From NCBI GenBank assembly GCA_009881125.1, contig WXFH01000239.1, forward strand, positions 1 to 30,428: 30,428 nt of DNA, in the 5' to 3' direction. The stretch's first letter is position 1, and each line of letters starts with the position of its first letter. The position numbers and the translations under genes are program-made. Source of the stretch: Acidaminobacter sp. (GTDB lineage: Bacteria; Bacillota_A; Clostridia; Peptostreptococcales; Acidaminobacteraceae). The notes beneath the pieces were generated by a model. It did not search any database. It was not told the DNA's origin and saw nothing but the letters and a program-made list of their open reading frames with translations. Shown here piece by piece: positions 14,138 to 23,211 of this stretch.

Positions 14138-15436
14138 TCAAAACGCCTCTCCCTGCCGCACCAAAAAACTCTCCTGCTCCACTTTGCATTTCTCACTCAA
14201 CATCATACGAATGACTTCGTGGAATTCGACAAATGACTCATCGTCAAGCAGCTGTTCCAATTTCATAGCATAGGCCTTGCTGATGGGACGCCAGAAAGGT
14301 CTCATGGCTTCGAGAGCGGACAAATCCATGCGAAACGGCTTGACCTCAGGTATGATATTTTTCTTAAGCCGATTAAAAATCCTGAAACCCCCAAGATCTA
14401 TGTCCGACCAGTGTTCCACCAGGATTTCACAGTCATTTGACTTCAGCGCCTCATAGACTTTACGGATCAGCATGCCTTTCACCGGACTGTAGAAGCCGCC
14501 GTGATAAATGACGACCTCATCCTCATTCTGCTTTCTTCTGATGTAATGCTCATAATTGGCCTTATTCTCAATGAGCAGCACCCTTGAAACAGGACGGGTG
14601 ACGCAGGCGCTGTCAAACCTCAGGTCTTTGACCGTTTCTGCGTTGACCAGCGCACCATGGACAAAAGGGGTGAAGTCCGCCGCTGTACCGCTAATCCAAC
14701 CCTTTAATGGACCGCAGAATTCTATGACCTCAGGATTCCTGAAGATCCCAATCATCTGAAGCAGCAGCTCTTCACTGGACTCAGGCAGATCCTCCCCTTC
14801 GGTTTCTTCTGTCCCGGCATCCAGTAAGTCGCAGTAATCCCGCACAATCCTGAGCACGCGGGTCTTAAGCGTATTTTGGAAATACTTCGAATCCTTGAAA
14901 AGCTGGCTGCTGAGCACCCGCTCATTGACCGGTTCGCCATTAAAACTGTCCAGACGTGCCAGAAGCTCGATAATCTGACTGGCCTGCACAGGATCTTTGG
15001 GCAGCAGCGGTGTATAGGTTTTCCTGGATTCGATCCTCTGCCTGACACCCTCAACAAACACATTCAGCCAAGTATAATAGTGGAAATGTGCGTGCTCGAT
15101 CAACGCCGCCACGGAGTCCACAGTTTCAAGTTTTGGCGTCCTTCCCAGTCTCGCGTAAACGGACTCCAGTTGGTCAAGATTTAGCCAAACTTCTTTCATG
15201 ATATTGCCGTCTTCGTGTTTCACCCAGGCAAAGTCCAGCAGCCCCTCCTCCTTCAGCTGAGTTATGTCCGCGTGAAAGAGGATCTTGGCGTCAAGATCCT
15301 CCATGTTATAGGCGCTAAACTCTTTGGGAAGTTTTAGCATGATCCGCCGGTCCTGCTTTTGCTGCTGGCGGTAGGCCTCGCTTTTCTCATATTTATCCAC
15401 CAGGAGATTTAGAATTCTGAGTCCATAGGCCATCAT
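14138..15436 (-). CDS. jetD: Wadjet protein JetD, Toprim-type DNA nuclease subunit
   Basis: JetD is the nuclease subunit of the Wadjet plasmid-defence complex; it cleaves small circular DNA after the SMC motor has extruded it. At 432 residues it is near full length. The C-terminal DUF2220/Toprim-like part shows VLLIENKANYEHY with the catalytic Glu290, then YHGGFYSPVKGMLIRKVY, and VEHWSDIDLGGFRIF with Asp345/Asp347. These acidic residues bind metal. The N-terminal part is the arm that contacts the rest of the complex. The start codon overlaps the jetC stop by 4 bases, so it is last in a translationally coupled operon and is followed by a terminator. The key acidic residues are intact, which argues for an active system. 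Confidence 0.9.
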   Translation of the reverse strand: MMAYGLRILNLLVDKYEKSEAYRQQQKQDRRIMLKLPKEFSAYNMEDLDAKILFHADITQLKEEGLLDFAWVKHEDGNIMKEVWLNLDQLESVYARLGRTPKLETVDSVAALIEHAHFHYYTWLNVFVEGVRQRIESRKTYTPLLPKDPVQASQIIELLARLDSFNGEPVNERVLSSQLFKDSKYFQNTLKTRVLRIVRDYCDLLDAGTEETEGEDLPESSEELLLQMIGIFRNPEVIEFCGPLKGWISGTAADFTPFVHGALVNAETVKDLRFDSACVTRPVSRVLLIENKANYEHYIRRKQNEDEVVIYHGGFYSPVKGMLIRKVYEALKSNDCEILVEHWSDIDLGGFRIFNRLKKNIIPEVKPFRMDLSALEAMRPFWRPISKAYAMKLEQLLDDESFVEFHEVIRMMLSEKCKVEQESFLVRQGEAF

Positions 15437-18400
15437 GACTCCATCACCTCTTCCCGGGTGAAGGCCTTGACAAAGGCATGGTCATCCGAACGCATGACAC
15501 ACAAACTGTTCTCGACAAAAGGCGTGATATCCGGGATCTTGTCTGGCGGCGCAGAGATAATCGCCTGCAGCTTGAAGCGTTTCAGGAGAGCCAGACTTTC
15601 GCGGATCCTCTGACCGTCCATCTTGCTGAAGGCTTCATCAAAGATGATGAGACGCGCCGTATTCGACATAGCGCCCGTTTGATTGACTCTGTAAAGCTGG
15701 GCAAAAGACGCCAGTACGGAGATATAGAACGGCGTCTGCGTTTCCCCGCCGGATTTCTTCAGCAGCGTCTTTGACAGGCGCTGCTTTTTTTCGCCGCTCG
15801 CATCCGTGACAAGCAAGTCGAAATTCAAGTAGGTTCGGTAATCCGTGAAGATCTTGATATTGCGCTCAAGCTCGGCATGAGCATCCGCGCTGGCATTCTC
15901 ATCAATCTCAATAATATTCTTAAAGAGCTCTTCAATGGCTGTCCCATGCTTCTCACGGAACGCCGCGCTGAAAATGTTGTTGCCTGCCTGGAGCAGCAGC
16001 GGATCCATGATCATATCGTAATACGCTTTATACTCCGGCTTTGGCTTGACGGTAAAGCGATACTTGTCATTGCCAAAGCTGCTGGTGCGGATGGCGTCGT
16101 TCAATTCTCCAATCTGCGCTTGGACCTCGTCAAAACTCCCTTTGAGCTTGGCGAGAAAGTCATCCCGAAATTCATAATAAGTCTTCTCACGGGCCTCAAT
16201 GATCTTTTCGACATACTCCGGAAGGCGGTTCTGCCGCAGTTCTTCCAGCGCTTTTGCGTATTCGGTGTTATCCTCGCCCAGACTGTCATGGGACATTCTG
16301 TAACTGCGATTGTAATCGATCCTGAGTGTTTGAAGCTCACGCATGACCGTCTCTTTCTGACTTTCATGCCCTTTTCTCGAACGCAGGAAGTTTTCCCGGA
16401 TGACTTCAGGCTGTTTATCCCTTAATTCATTTTCAAAACGCGGTTGACCTGTTTCTGCAACAAAGACCGTCTCAAACCTTTCATTTATCCGCCTTTCGGC
16501 AACTTCAGCCTGGTGGGTCTGCTCCGGAATCTGAATCTTGACCAGTTGCTCCAGCCCGCCTTCAAGACGTCCTTTTCTGCTTATAAACTGGTCGCGTTCC
16601 ACACTTTTTTGATGAACCCGCTCAGACAAAGTCTTAATTTTATCTTCCATTTTGCTGAGCCAGGTCAGGTCGAGTCCATCCCGCTCACTGATGAATCCTG
16701 AAATCTCAAGCTCAAGCTTTTTCAGTGCTCCGAGACCCTCAAGACGTCCGACGGTGTCTTCATATTCATTCTGACTCATGAGATCCAGGTTTGACAGACT
16801 CGCAAGTACCGGTTGGATAGATTTCAGGCCACCCAGAGTGTCCGTATCCTGTCTGACCTGAAGCTCATAACGCGCGATCTGCTCCTGAATGGATCTGCGC
16901 CCAATAAATGGATTCTGCCAGCGGCTGGGATGGAGCTGGCGGGCGACATAACTCTTATAGAGCATGCACCCCGGCGTGATGGCCGTGTCATACTGCCTTA
17001 GCTCGCGGACCTGCTCACATTTCATGACTCTACCCAGCAGATAACGGGCATAAGCCAGCGCTTGGGGATTGTCCGACTCGACCTCTTCCGCGAGGCTGCC
17101 GCTGATAGGCTGACTTTTTAGGGCCATGATTTTTTCAATATCCACAAGGCCTATGTCATAGAGTGACTTTTCGGTTTTGAAACGATCATAGAGCTCTATG
17201 GCATCCTGGAAGAATCCAGGTTCGACCAAGAGGTTGAACTTCTGGGTGTGAAGGTAAGCTTCCACGGCTTTTTTCCAGGTTTCATTGCCTACTTCCAGTT
17301 CATCCGCCAAAATTGAGACCGAGACCGGACGTCCGGCTTTCCTCGAAAGGTCGGTTGAAAGAAGCTGCCTCAGCTCCGTCAGCTTGACGTCATAAGGCTT
17401 GATTCCTTTTTTCAGGTCTTCCAGTCTGCTTCGGGTTTCACTCAGCTTGATTTGCCTGGTGTGAACCTCCTGATCCAGCGCATGACTGAGCGGCCCGGCT
17501 TCTGCGCGAAGCTGGCTCACCTGTTCAAACAAGGGCTTCAGGTTTTTCGCTGCAAAAACGTCATGATCCACATTCCCCGCGGACGTCTCACTCAGCTGCC
17601 GGGAAGGTACCCTCAGATCTGAGGCATGTTTCATAACCGGGGACAGATAAACGCCTTCCGGACCAGTCCTTCCCACCCGGTCTGAAATCTCGTTCAAAGT
17701 CTCAAATGCAGAAGTCCACTTGATCCCATAAGCCCTGAGATTTCTACGAACGCGCTCAATTTCTTTCATGCCGTCATCATAACGGGACTGTGACTCTTTG
17801 ATCTTTTGCGTGAGTGCATCGAATTTCTTCTGGAGATCTGAATTGGCTTTTTCGGCCACGCTCTGATCGTGGACTTCCCTGAGCTGCTCCATTTCAGCCT
17901 CAAGGGTTCCCAGCCCTTCAACCAAAGCCTGGAACGCGTTCTCAACCGACTCCTTTTCACGTCGTGAAGCCTCCACTTTGCGCTGAAGGATCTCAAGCTC
18001 AGCCCGTTCTATGATATAGCTCTGAACATGGATTCTTTCACCAAGTTGAGTTACCTCATTGAACTTGGCTTCGATTTTTTCAAGCTGCCGGATCCGCGCC
18101 TCAATCTCAGAAGCGACATGCTCCAGCTTTTTGTATTGCCTGAGGTTTTCCCGGATATCCTGGATCTCAATGCGCGAGCGCACATCACAGACATATTCCG
18201 TAATGAATTTCTCAATGTCGCTGATGGGCGAAAATGGGACCGCCTTCTTCAGCAGGCTGAAATACTTGTGCTTCAGACTTCCAAGCTTCGCGGCGAGCAA
18301 ATCCCTGTAAGCCCGGTTGGAATCCGGCCACTGGTGCTTCTTGTCGAAGTTATTCTTAAGGAAGCGCCTGAGCGCCTCAATATTCATGGGGACCTCATTC

Positions 18401-18822
18401 TGGATGAACTTGTGATCCGGAATTTTCCCATCAAAGATAAAATAGCGGTAATTGTGATTGCCGTCTTCCATGGCATCAAAGACAGCACCCGCGCAGAAGC
18501 TGGCGTTTTTAACGTCATCCTGGAACTCCAGGACAATATAGGACGAAAAATTGCCGTTTCTCAGGTAACGATACCCCGCTTCGCCGTCATCTTCCATTTC
18601 GCCCCGCAGATAGCCCTTTATAGTCCGCTCCGACTTCTCGTTGGCGGCTTTGTTGAACACCGAGCTGCTCGTCTCGCCAAGAAGGACCACTTGAAGGGCG
18701 TCAATCAGCGTCGACTTTCCCGCGGCATTCTGACCCGTGAGGAAGTTGATCCGGTCAAAGTGCAGCTCTTCCTGGTGGAAATAGTGCCAGTTGATCAGCA
18801 GCATTTTTTTCAGCAGCTTCAT
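15433..18822 (-). CDS. jetC: Wadjet protein JetC, SMC/MukB-like DNA-extrusion ATPase
   Basis: JetC is the motor subunit. The 1129-residue protein has an SMC layout. Walker A GQNAAGKST lies at residues 30-38 in a short N-terminal head part. Two long heptad-rich coiled-coil arms run at about 230-390 and 690-910 around a hinge near 420-660. The C-terminal head part carries the signature KKSGGETQTPF near 1022 and Walker B LIIFDEAFSKMD near 1056. SMC family proteins dimerise and extrude DNA loops; in Wadjet this senses small circular plasmids. The ATG overlaps the jetB stop by 4 bases and the stop overlaps jetD. All ATPase motifs are present, so the motor should be functional. The gene is noticeably richer in G+C than the catabolic genes to the left. 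Confidence 0.93.
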   Translation of the reverse strand: MKLLKKMLLINWHYFHQEELHFDRINFLTGQNAAGKSTLIDALQVVLLGETSSSVFNKAANEKSERTIKGYLRGEMEDDGEAGYRYLRNGNFSSYIVLEFQDDVKNASFCAGAVFDAMEDGNHNYRYFIFDGKIPDHKFIQNEVPMNIEALRRFLKNNFDKKHQWPDSNRAYRDLLAAKLGSLKHKYFSLLKKAVPFSPISDIEKFITEYVCDVRSRIEIQDIRENLRQYKKLEHVASEIEARIRQLEKIEAKFNEVTQLGERIHVQSYIIERAELEILQRKVEASRREKESVENAFQALVEGLGTLEAEMEQLREVHDQSVAEKANSDLQKKFDALTQKIKESQSRYDDGMKEIERVRRNLRAYGIKWTSAFETLNEISDRVGRTGPEGVYLSPVMKHASDLRVPSRQLSETSAGNVDHDVFAAKNLKPLFEQVSQLRAEAGPLSHALDQEVHTRQIKLSETRSRLEDLKKGIKPYDVKLTELRQLLSTDLSRKAGRPVSVSILADELEVGNETWKKAVEAYLHTQKFNLLVEPGFFQDAIELYDRFKTEKSLYDIGLVDIEKIMALKSQPISGSLAEEVESDNPQALAYARYLLGRVMKCEQVRELRQYDTAITPGCMLYKSYVARQLHPSRWQNPFIGRRSIQEQIARYELQVRQDTDTLGGLKSIQPVLASLSNLDLMSQNEYEDTVGRLEGLGALKKLELEISGFISERDGLDLTWLSKMEDKIKTLSERVHQKSVERDQFISRKGRLEGGLEQLVKIQIPEQTHQAEVAERRINERFETVFVAETGQPRFENELRDKQPEVIRENFLRSRKGHESQKETVMRELQTLRIDYNRSYRMSHDSLGEDNTEYAKALEELRQNRLPEYVEKIIEAREKTYYEFRDDFLAKLKGSFDEVQAQIGELNDAIRTSSFGNDKYRFTVKPKPEYKAYYDMIMDPLLLQAGNNIFSAAFREKHGTAIEELFKNIIEIDENASADAHAELERNIKIFTDYRTYLNFDLLVTDASGEKKQRLSKTLLKKSGGETQTPFYISVLASFAQLYRVNQTGAMSNTARLIIFDEAFSKMDGQRIRESLALLKRFKLQAIISAPPDKIPDITPFVENSLCVMRSDDHAFVKAFTREEVMES

Positions 18823-19547
18823 TCGTCATCCACCTCCTCGGCGTCGTAAGTCGCTTCCTCCTCAATGACGGCGGAGAAGCTGGATTCGGACCCGAAACCA
18901 TCGGCAGCATCTTTGCCCTCAAGGCCTTGGTCTTGGCGGTCCTCTTCTTCCGGAGCGCGCTCCCGGATCAGCTCATCCACCGCGGCAATCTTCTCATTGG
19001 GAATAATAAAGAGGATGGTGGGATAGAGGATCATGACACACTGCGGGTCGTCGGCCTTGCCGGACTTTCGGCGCAGGATATTGTGGCGCTCGAGGACCTT
19101 CAGCGCGTCGCCCAGATCCTTGTAGGAGGGCTTGCGGTCCAGGATGCCCAGGGCGGTCATCTTCTGGACAAGGTCATGAAGGCGCAGGACCACCTCGTTG
19201 TTGAGGCTGATTTCCTCGCGCTTTTCCTCGAAAATCAGGCGCAGCGTATAGAGCACCAGGGTTGTAAACTTGGCCAGACGCAGGCGATTATAGTCATACT
19301 GGCTGGCCAGGGCAATCACGCCGTAGCTGTTGTCCTTATGCAGCGACCAGCCCCCATAACCCAGATAATCCCGGAAAAGGTCCAGGTGCCGCTCAATAAA
19401 TCTGAAATCAGGGTGGATCCGCATGCGCTTTTCCTTGTGGTCGTAGAAGTCTCGCACAACAAAGCTTCGGGCCATCAGGTAGTTGACAAGGCGCCTGAAC
19501 TCCTCTTTTTCCGTATTATTCATTTTTTCAAAAGCTTCAGTCCACAT
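18819..19547 (-). CDS. jetB: Wadjet protein JetB, kite (MukE/MksE-like) subunit
   Basis: This 242-residue protein occupies the place of the MukE/MksE-type kite subunit that bridges the kleisin JetA and the SMC arms. The first 200 residues resemble a tandem winged-helix domain, with FVVRDFYDHKEKRMRIHPDF and the aromatic run GYGGWSLHKDNSYGVIAL. The last 45 residues are strongly acidic and probably disordered (PEEEDRQDQGLEGKD, then IEEEATYDAEEVDDE). Its start lies inside the end of jetA (11-base overlap). It is recognised from gene order, size and fold pattern more than from any single motif, so the family label (DUF4194- or DUF6063-like) is tentative, but membership in the Wadjet operon is secure. 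Confidence 0.85.
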   Translation of the reverse strand: MWTEAFEKMNNTEKEEFRRLVNYLMARSFVVRDFYDHKEKRMRIHPDFRFIERHLDLFRDYLGYGGWSLHKDNSYGVIALASQYDYNRLRLAKFTTLVLYTLRLIFEEKREEISLNNEVVLRLHDLVQKMTALGILDRKPSYKDLGDALKVLERHNILRRKSGKADDPQCVMILYPTILFIIPNEKIAAVDELIRERAPEEEDRQDQGLEGKDAADGFGSESSFSAVIEEEATYDAEEVDDE

Positions 19548-20943
19548 ACTTTTTCACCTTCCTGACAATCCGCATGTCCGGCACCCGGTAACGGTGGGAG
19601 CGATGTTCTTTTTTTCCGTCAAATACAATTTTATAGCCAACCGCAGGGTCATTCGACTTCATGGTCGCAGCCACCAGCTTGGTGAAAATCTCGTCATCCG
19701 CGATATCGAGATCTTTCGCTGAGACCTGGGCATTCTCACCCAGGAGATTCTGAATGAACGCCTCAATCTTCTCAATGCTGTATTCGCGGTCGAGATTGCC
19801 GACGAATGCTTTCAAGTGTTCTGTCTTCAAGCCTTCCCCCATGGTCCTGATCTTCAGCGGCGCCTTGAAGTCGCTTTTCTTTTTAATGGTCCTCCTGTAA
19901 AGGGACTGATCGTCCAGAATGCGCTGGGCATAGAGCTCAATGCCCATAGCTCCAATCTCGTCCAGGGTCTCCTCATCACACCCGCGAAGACTTGAAATGA
20001 CATTGGCCAGTTTCCCCCGGACTGAATGATCCCGGGTGACGAGATACCTCACCTTTTCGAAGGCCGCCTGGGTATACACCGCATTTTTTCGCTCAATCTG
20101 GCGGAGAATCTCATCCAGTCCCTCATAAGTATTGATGATGTCCGTCATCATCTGGAGAATGCCGTCAACGGCTTCATGCTCATTCTCGTAACGCCTGCGC
20201 TGGAGGGCCTGGCGGACAAGCTGATCTTTCATCCCATCGTCGCTCATCCATTTGTTCAGGATGTCGCAGATGGGCTGGCGGAAGCGTGGCACAGAATCCA
20301 GGGTCTTGAGGGGATGATAGATTCGGTCGTGGACGAGATCCATAAAATCGTCAAAGTGAAGTTTCAGGATCTCGTTGATGCCGCTGGTTTTAAAGAGCTG
20401 GTTGTGGTAGCGGATGATGTTGTTGTAGAGGGATTTGAGCATGTCAATGAGCTTGGTGGTATCCCTTTTAGCCCGTTCCAAAATTTCAAAGGTATACTCG
20501 TTACGGTCCTGGTCCGCACCTCGCAGGTTGTTGTACGTGGTGACCACATAGCCGTTGTATTCCCTTTGCTCTTCGTGGGTGAGCTCATAGAGCAGGACGA
20601 TCAGCTGGACGGCGTAATCCGGCAGGGAGACGACCTCTTCAAAGGTGTCGCTGCGGAATTCGATCTCAATCCAGCCGGTGTCGTTCATTTTTCTGATCAG
20701 AAAATTAGCCTTGCCGGACACACTCTGAATCTCCGCCACGTCATCCTCTTCCTGGGGATCCAGGTCCTCAAGCAGTTCGTCCTCCAGGCGCCCAATCAGC
20801 ATGGAAACCAGGTCCTCCCTGCGGATGGACAGGTTCTGCCTGAAGCACTCGTGCAGCACAAAAAGGGCATCCACATAAACACGGCGGTTCCTGGATGCCA
20901 GAATCGAGAATAGGGATTCCGGGATTTTGTCGAAGAGATGCAT
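19537..20943 (-). CDS. jetA: Wadjet protein JetA, kleisin (MukF/MksF-like) subunit, type II-like
   Basis: This is the first gene of the Wadjet operon, with 468 residues. It begins MHLFDKIPESLFSILASRNR, which fits the DUF5716-type JetA family typical of clostridial type II systems rather than the DUF3375 JetA of type I. JetA acts as the kleisin that closes the JetC ring: the N-terminal winged-helix part binds the SMC neck, a helical middle follows, and the C-terminal part binds the other head. The ribosome-binding site is weak (AGGT, 7 bases before the ATG). A predicted promoter lies about 110-140 bases upstream. Assignment to type II comes from recall of the family wording and should be treated as likely, not proven. 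Confidence 0.87.
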   Translation of the reverse strand: MHLFDKIPESLFSILASRNRRVYVDALFVLHECFRQNLSIRREDLVSMLIGRLEDELLEDLDPQEEDDVAEIQSVSGKANFLIRKMNDTGWIEIEFRSDTFEEVVSLPDYAVQLIVLLYELTHEEQREYNGYVVTTYNNLRGADQDRNEYTFEILERAKRDTTKLIDMLKSLYNNIIRYHNQLFKTSGINEILKLHFDDFMDLVHDRIYHPLKTLDSVPRFRQPICDILNKWMSDDGMKDQLVRQALQRRRYENEHEAVDGILQMMTDIINTYEGLDEILRQIERKNAVYTQAAFEKVRYLVTRDHSVRGKLANVISSLRGCDEETLDEIGAMGIELYAQRILDDQSLYRRTIKKKSDFKAPLKIRTMGEGLKTEHLKAFVGNLDREYSIEKIEAFIQNLLGENAQVSAKDLDIADDEIFTKLVAATMKSNDPAVGYKIVFDGKKEHRSHRYRVPDMRIVRKVKKYVD

Positions 20944-21053
20944 GGGCGTACCTGCTTTCGGGATATCATTGCGGCTAGGGGTGAGGCGGCGCAGCGGTGC
21001 GAGGTTAGGTCAGTGGGTCAAAGGGAACAAAGAAGAAGCTCGGATACTGTTTC

Positions 21054-21082
21054 AATATCCTATGATCAATTTACCATTTCAA
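21054..21082 (-). promoter_or_regulatory. Predicted promoter of the Wadjet operon
   Basis: On the minus strand TTGAAA (21077-21082) is followed after 17 bases by GATATT (21054-21059), which matches the -10 consensus at 4 of 6. It lies in the only gap between jetA and the upstream ATPase gene. The leader would be about 105 nt. No operator-like repeat is visible beside it. Confidence 0.45.
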
Positions 21083-21144
21083 TACATAAAATCAAAATTG
21101 TTAGGAATCAGCGCTATTAAGCTTATGCCAATGGTCACTTGACC

Positions 21145-22347
21145 CTACTCCAGCAAAAAATCTATGATATTTTGAACCTTAATTCCAGCGTAGTCGTTGA
21201 AAATCGTCTGATCCATGGTAAGCATATACTTGGGATAATTATCCGCTATGGCTTGTAGCGGGCGCAGTTCACGCACCTTTGACGTTTCATCCAAAACAGT
21301 CGCAGAAACCTGATAATAAATTCTTTCATTCGTTTTCTCGGCGATGAAATCGACCTCCAAGGTGCCTATTTTACCAATAGAAACCTCATAGCCACGTCGG
21401 ATGAGTTCCAAATAAACGACATTTTCCAGAACGTGGCCATAATCGGTATTGCGAAGCCCTGCCAGTCTATTGCGGATCCCCATATCGACCATATAATATT
21501 TTTCAAGGGTTTTAAGAAACATTTTGCCCTTCAAATCATAGCGATTGGCTTTATAAATAATGAAGGCACTCTCAAGCATTTTTAGATAATTGTCAATAGT
21601 GTCACTGGTTGTTTTTCTGCCACTGCTTGAAAGATAGTCGCTAATTTTCTTTGTTGAGACAATGCTGCCAACATTGGCTGCTAGAAATTTCAAAATACTT
21701 TCCAGCAGAGCCGGGTCCCTGACACTGTTCCTCTCAACAACATCTTTCATCAAAACTGTATTATAAACACCCTCAAGAAATGGGTCTATGGTCTCAATGT
21801 GGTCCAATAGTTCTACGACCGTAGGAAGCCCGCCAAACTTGAGGTATTGATCAAACATAGTCTGATACTGATCAGCACGAACTGTTTCGGTGAAATCCAA
21901 ATATTCTTTAAAGGACAGTGGCTGCATTTTAATTTCGACATACCTGCCAGACAGCAGCGTCGACAACTCTGAAGACAATAGATGGGCGTTGGATCCTGTA
22001 ATATAGACATCCACGTTGGCATCCACAAGAAGTGCATTGACTGCCTTTTCCCAACCTTGGATCAGTTGAACTTCGTCTAAAAGAATATAATACCGAGGGG
22101 TGTTGTCATGCATCCGTTCTTTGATATATGCGTGAAGCGCTTTATAAGTGGTAATCTCATCAAATTCGAAGGATTCAAGATTGATTCGGATCACATGCGC
22201 TTTGGCAGTGCCGTCTGCGATTAAATGCTTTTCGAAAAGTGAAAGCAATGTCGACTTTCCACAGCGTCTGATCCCGGTGATAACCTTAATGAGTGGTTTA
22301 TCTTTGAATTGAATGAGCTTTGAAAGGTACAACACTCTATTTTTCAT
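21145..22347 (-). CDS. AAA-type ATPase with DUF4143 (AAA_14) domain
   Basis: This 400-residue cytoplasmic ATPase has Walker A GIRRCGKST (25-33), Walker B YYILLDEVQ with Asp91/Glu92, and a sensor stretch VYITGSNAHLLS. The DUF4143 part follows, including GGLPTVVEL and winged-helix-like KKISDYLSSSGRKTTSDTIDNYLKML. The C-terminus resembles a PD-(D/E)XK nuclease fold (HVLENVVYLELIRRGYEVSI, LEVDFIAE). The family is widespread in bacteria and archaea, often in many copies, and has no settled function; toxin-antitoxin-like or mobile-element links have been proposed. It is next to the Wadjet promoter end but has its own promoter, palindrome and start (GGGGTG, 6 bases). Whether it contributes to defence is unknown. 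Confidence 0.88.
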   Translation of the reverse strand: MKNRVLYLSKLIQFKDKPLIKVITGIRRCGKSTLLSLFEKHLIADGTAKAHVIRINLESFEFDEITTYKALHAYIKERMHDNTPRYYILLDEVQLIQGWEKAVNALLVDANVDVYITGSNAHLLSSELSTLLSGRYVEIKMQPLSFKEYLDFTETVRADQYQTMFDQYLKFGGLPTVVELLDHIETIDPFLEGVYNTVLMKDVVERNSVRDPALLESILKFLAANVGSIVSTKKISDYLSSSGRKTTSDTIDNYLKMLESAFIIYKANRYDLKGKMFLKTLEKYYMVDMGIRNRLAGLRNTDYGHVLENVVYLELIRRGYEVSIGKIGTLEVDFIAEKTNERIYYQVSATVLDETSKVRELRPLQAIADNYPKYMLTMDQTIFNDYAGIKVQNIIDFLLE

Positions 22348-22367
22348 GATATCACCCCATATTTAAG

Positions 22368-22396
22368 ATTATACTCGATAAAAATTACGTTTTCAA
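22368..22396 (-). promoter_or_regulatory. Sigma-A promoter of the DUF4143 ATPase gene
   Basis: On the minus strand TTGAAA (22391-22396) is followed after exactly 17 bases by TATAAT (22368-22373). The start codon is about 20 bases after the -10 box, so the leader is very short. A palindrome lies 6 bases upstream of the -35 box. Confidence 0.72.
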
Positions 22397-22402
22397 ATTT
22401 TG

Positions 22403-22418
22403 TTCGATTACAATCGAA
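22403..22418. promoter_or_regulatory. Palindromic candidate operator at the DUF4143 ATPase promoter
   Basis: TTCGATT and AATCGAA form a perfect 7-bp inverted repeat around a two-base centre. It lies just upstream of the -35 hexamer, a place used by activators and some repressors. No second copy was seen in the window, so the binding protein is unknown. Confidence 0.45.
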
Positions 22419-22477
22419 TAAAATATATTTTTTATATTTAATTCAATCATAAACACAAGATGCAGAGTGTTTTGGAA

Positions 22478-22531
22478 ACAAAAAACCATCGGCACGCTCT
22501 AATCCCTAAAGTACGGAGCACTGCCGATGGT
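22478..22531 (-). terminator. Terminator of the DUF4256 gene
   Basis: On the minus strand ACCATCGGCA (from 22522-22531) pairs with TGCCGATGGT (from 22485-22494), extended by a GCTC/GAGC pairing further in. Six T (with TTTTTTGTTT) follow. It lies about 40 bases after the DUF4256 stop codon. It shares its core with the Wadjet terminator. Confidence 0.78.
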
Positions 22532-22568
22532 CACCTATTATCATTTGATTAATTCACACCAAAATTTA

Positions 22569-23135
22569 TCAAACCCTCAACGCACCTCGAAACCCCCTGG
22601 AACCATAGTACGACTCAGCACCATTATGGTACATAAAAACCGTGTCATAGCGTCGATCACAAAAGATGGCGCCACCGAGCTTTCTGATCTTGTCAGGCGT
22701 TCTCACCCAACTCGACGTCTTAATATCAAAAATTCCAAATGCCTGCAGCTGCCGGTATTGTTCCTCTGTTAACATCTCAATACCCATGTCCTCAGCCATA
22801 CCCATGGCACTGTTCTCAGGTTTATTAGCCTTCCTTGACTCAAGTGCTTCACGGTCATAGCAAACATTTCTGCGACCGCTTGGGCTTTCCGCTGAACAGT
22901 CATAAAAAATGATTTCATCCGTCTGTTGATCACCGCTTACAACATCCGGCTCACCACCGGTTCTTTCCATTTCATAAAGCGACCACAGTTTGTCCGCATT
23001 TTTTTCCAGCTTTTCCTGCACACGATCCCATTCAAGCCCAGGATGGCGATGACTATTTTTCTCAAAACGGATTTTCAATAGATCGAGCAGTTCTGCACGT
23101 TGTTCTGAAGACAATTTCGTTTCTTGTTTTCTCAT
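22569..23135 (-). CDS. DUF4256-family protein
   Basis: This soluble protein of 188 residues is related to the uncharacterised DUF4256 family found across bacteria. Typical stretches are FEKNSHRHPGLEWDRVQEKL, the middle GEPDVVSGDQQTDEIIFYDCSAESP, and the end DTVFMYHNGAESYYGSRGFR. The start is set at the ATG at 23135, which has AGAAGG at a good distance. The ATG three codons earlier lies directly on that site. No function is established for the family. It has its own terminator and stands alone between the ATPase and the deiminase-like gene. Confidence 0.85.
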   Translation of the reverse strand: MRKQETKLSSEQRAELLDLLKIRFEKNSHRHPGLEWDRVQEKLEKNADKLWSLYEMERTGGEPDVVSGDQQTDEIIFYDCSAESPSGRRNVCYDREALESRKANKPENSAMGMAEDMGIEMLTEEQYRQLQAFGIFDIKTSSWVRTPDKIRKLGGAIFCDRRYDTVFMYHNGAESYYGSRGFRGALRV

Positions 23136-23211
23136 ACGAACCATCCCTTCTTAATAGATCACATTACGTCATTTTACCTGCAGCATGCCTGGTTTTAGTG
23201 TTTACTGGACA

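Noticed and set aside
18028..18849. Plus-strand ORF of 273 codons opposite the start of jetC
   Set aside because: It lies entirely antisense to a gene with clear SMC motifs, has no ribosome-binding site, and its sequence resembles no family. It is a shadow in relatively G+C-rich DNA.
20026..20913. Plus-strand ORF of 295 codons opposite jetA
   Set aside because: It mirrors the coding frame of jetA, has no start signals and matches no family.
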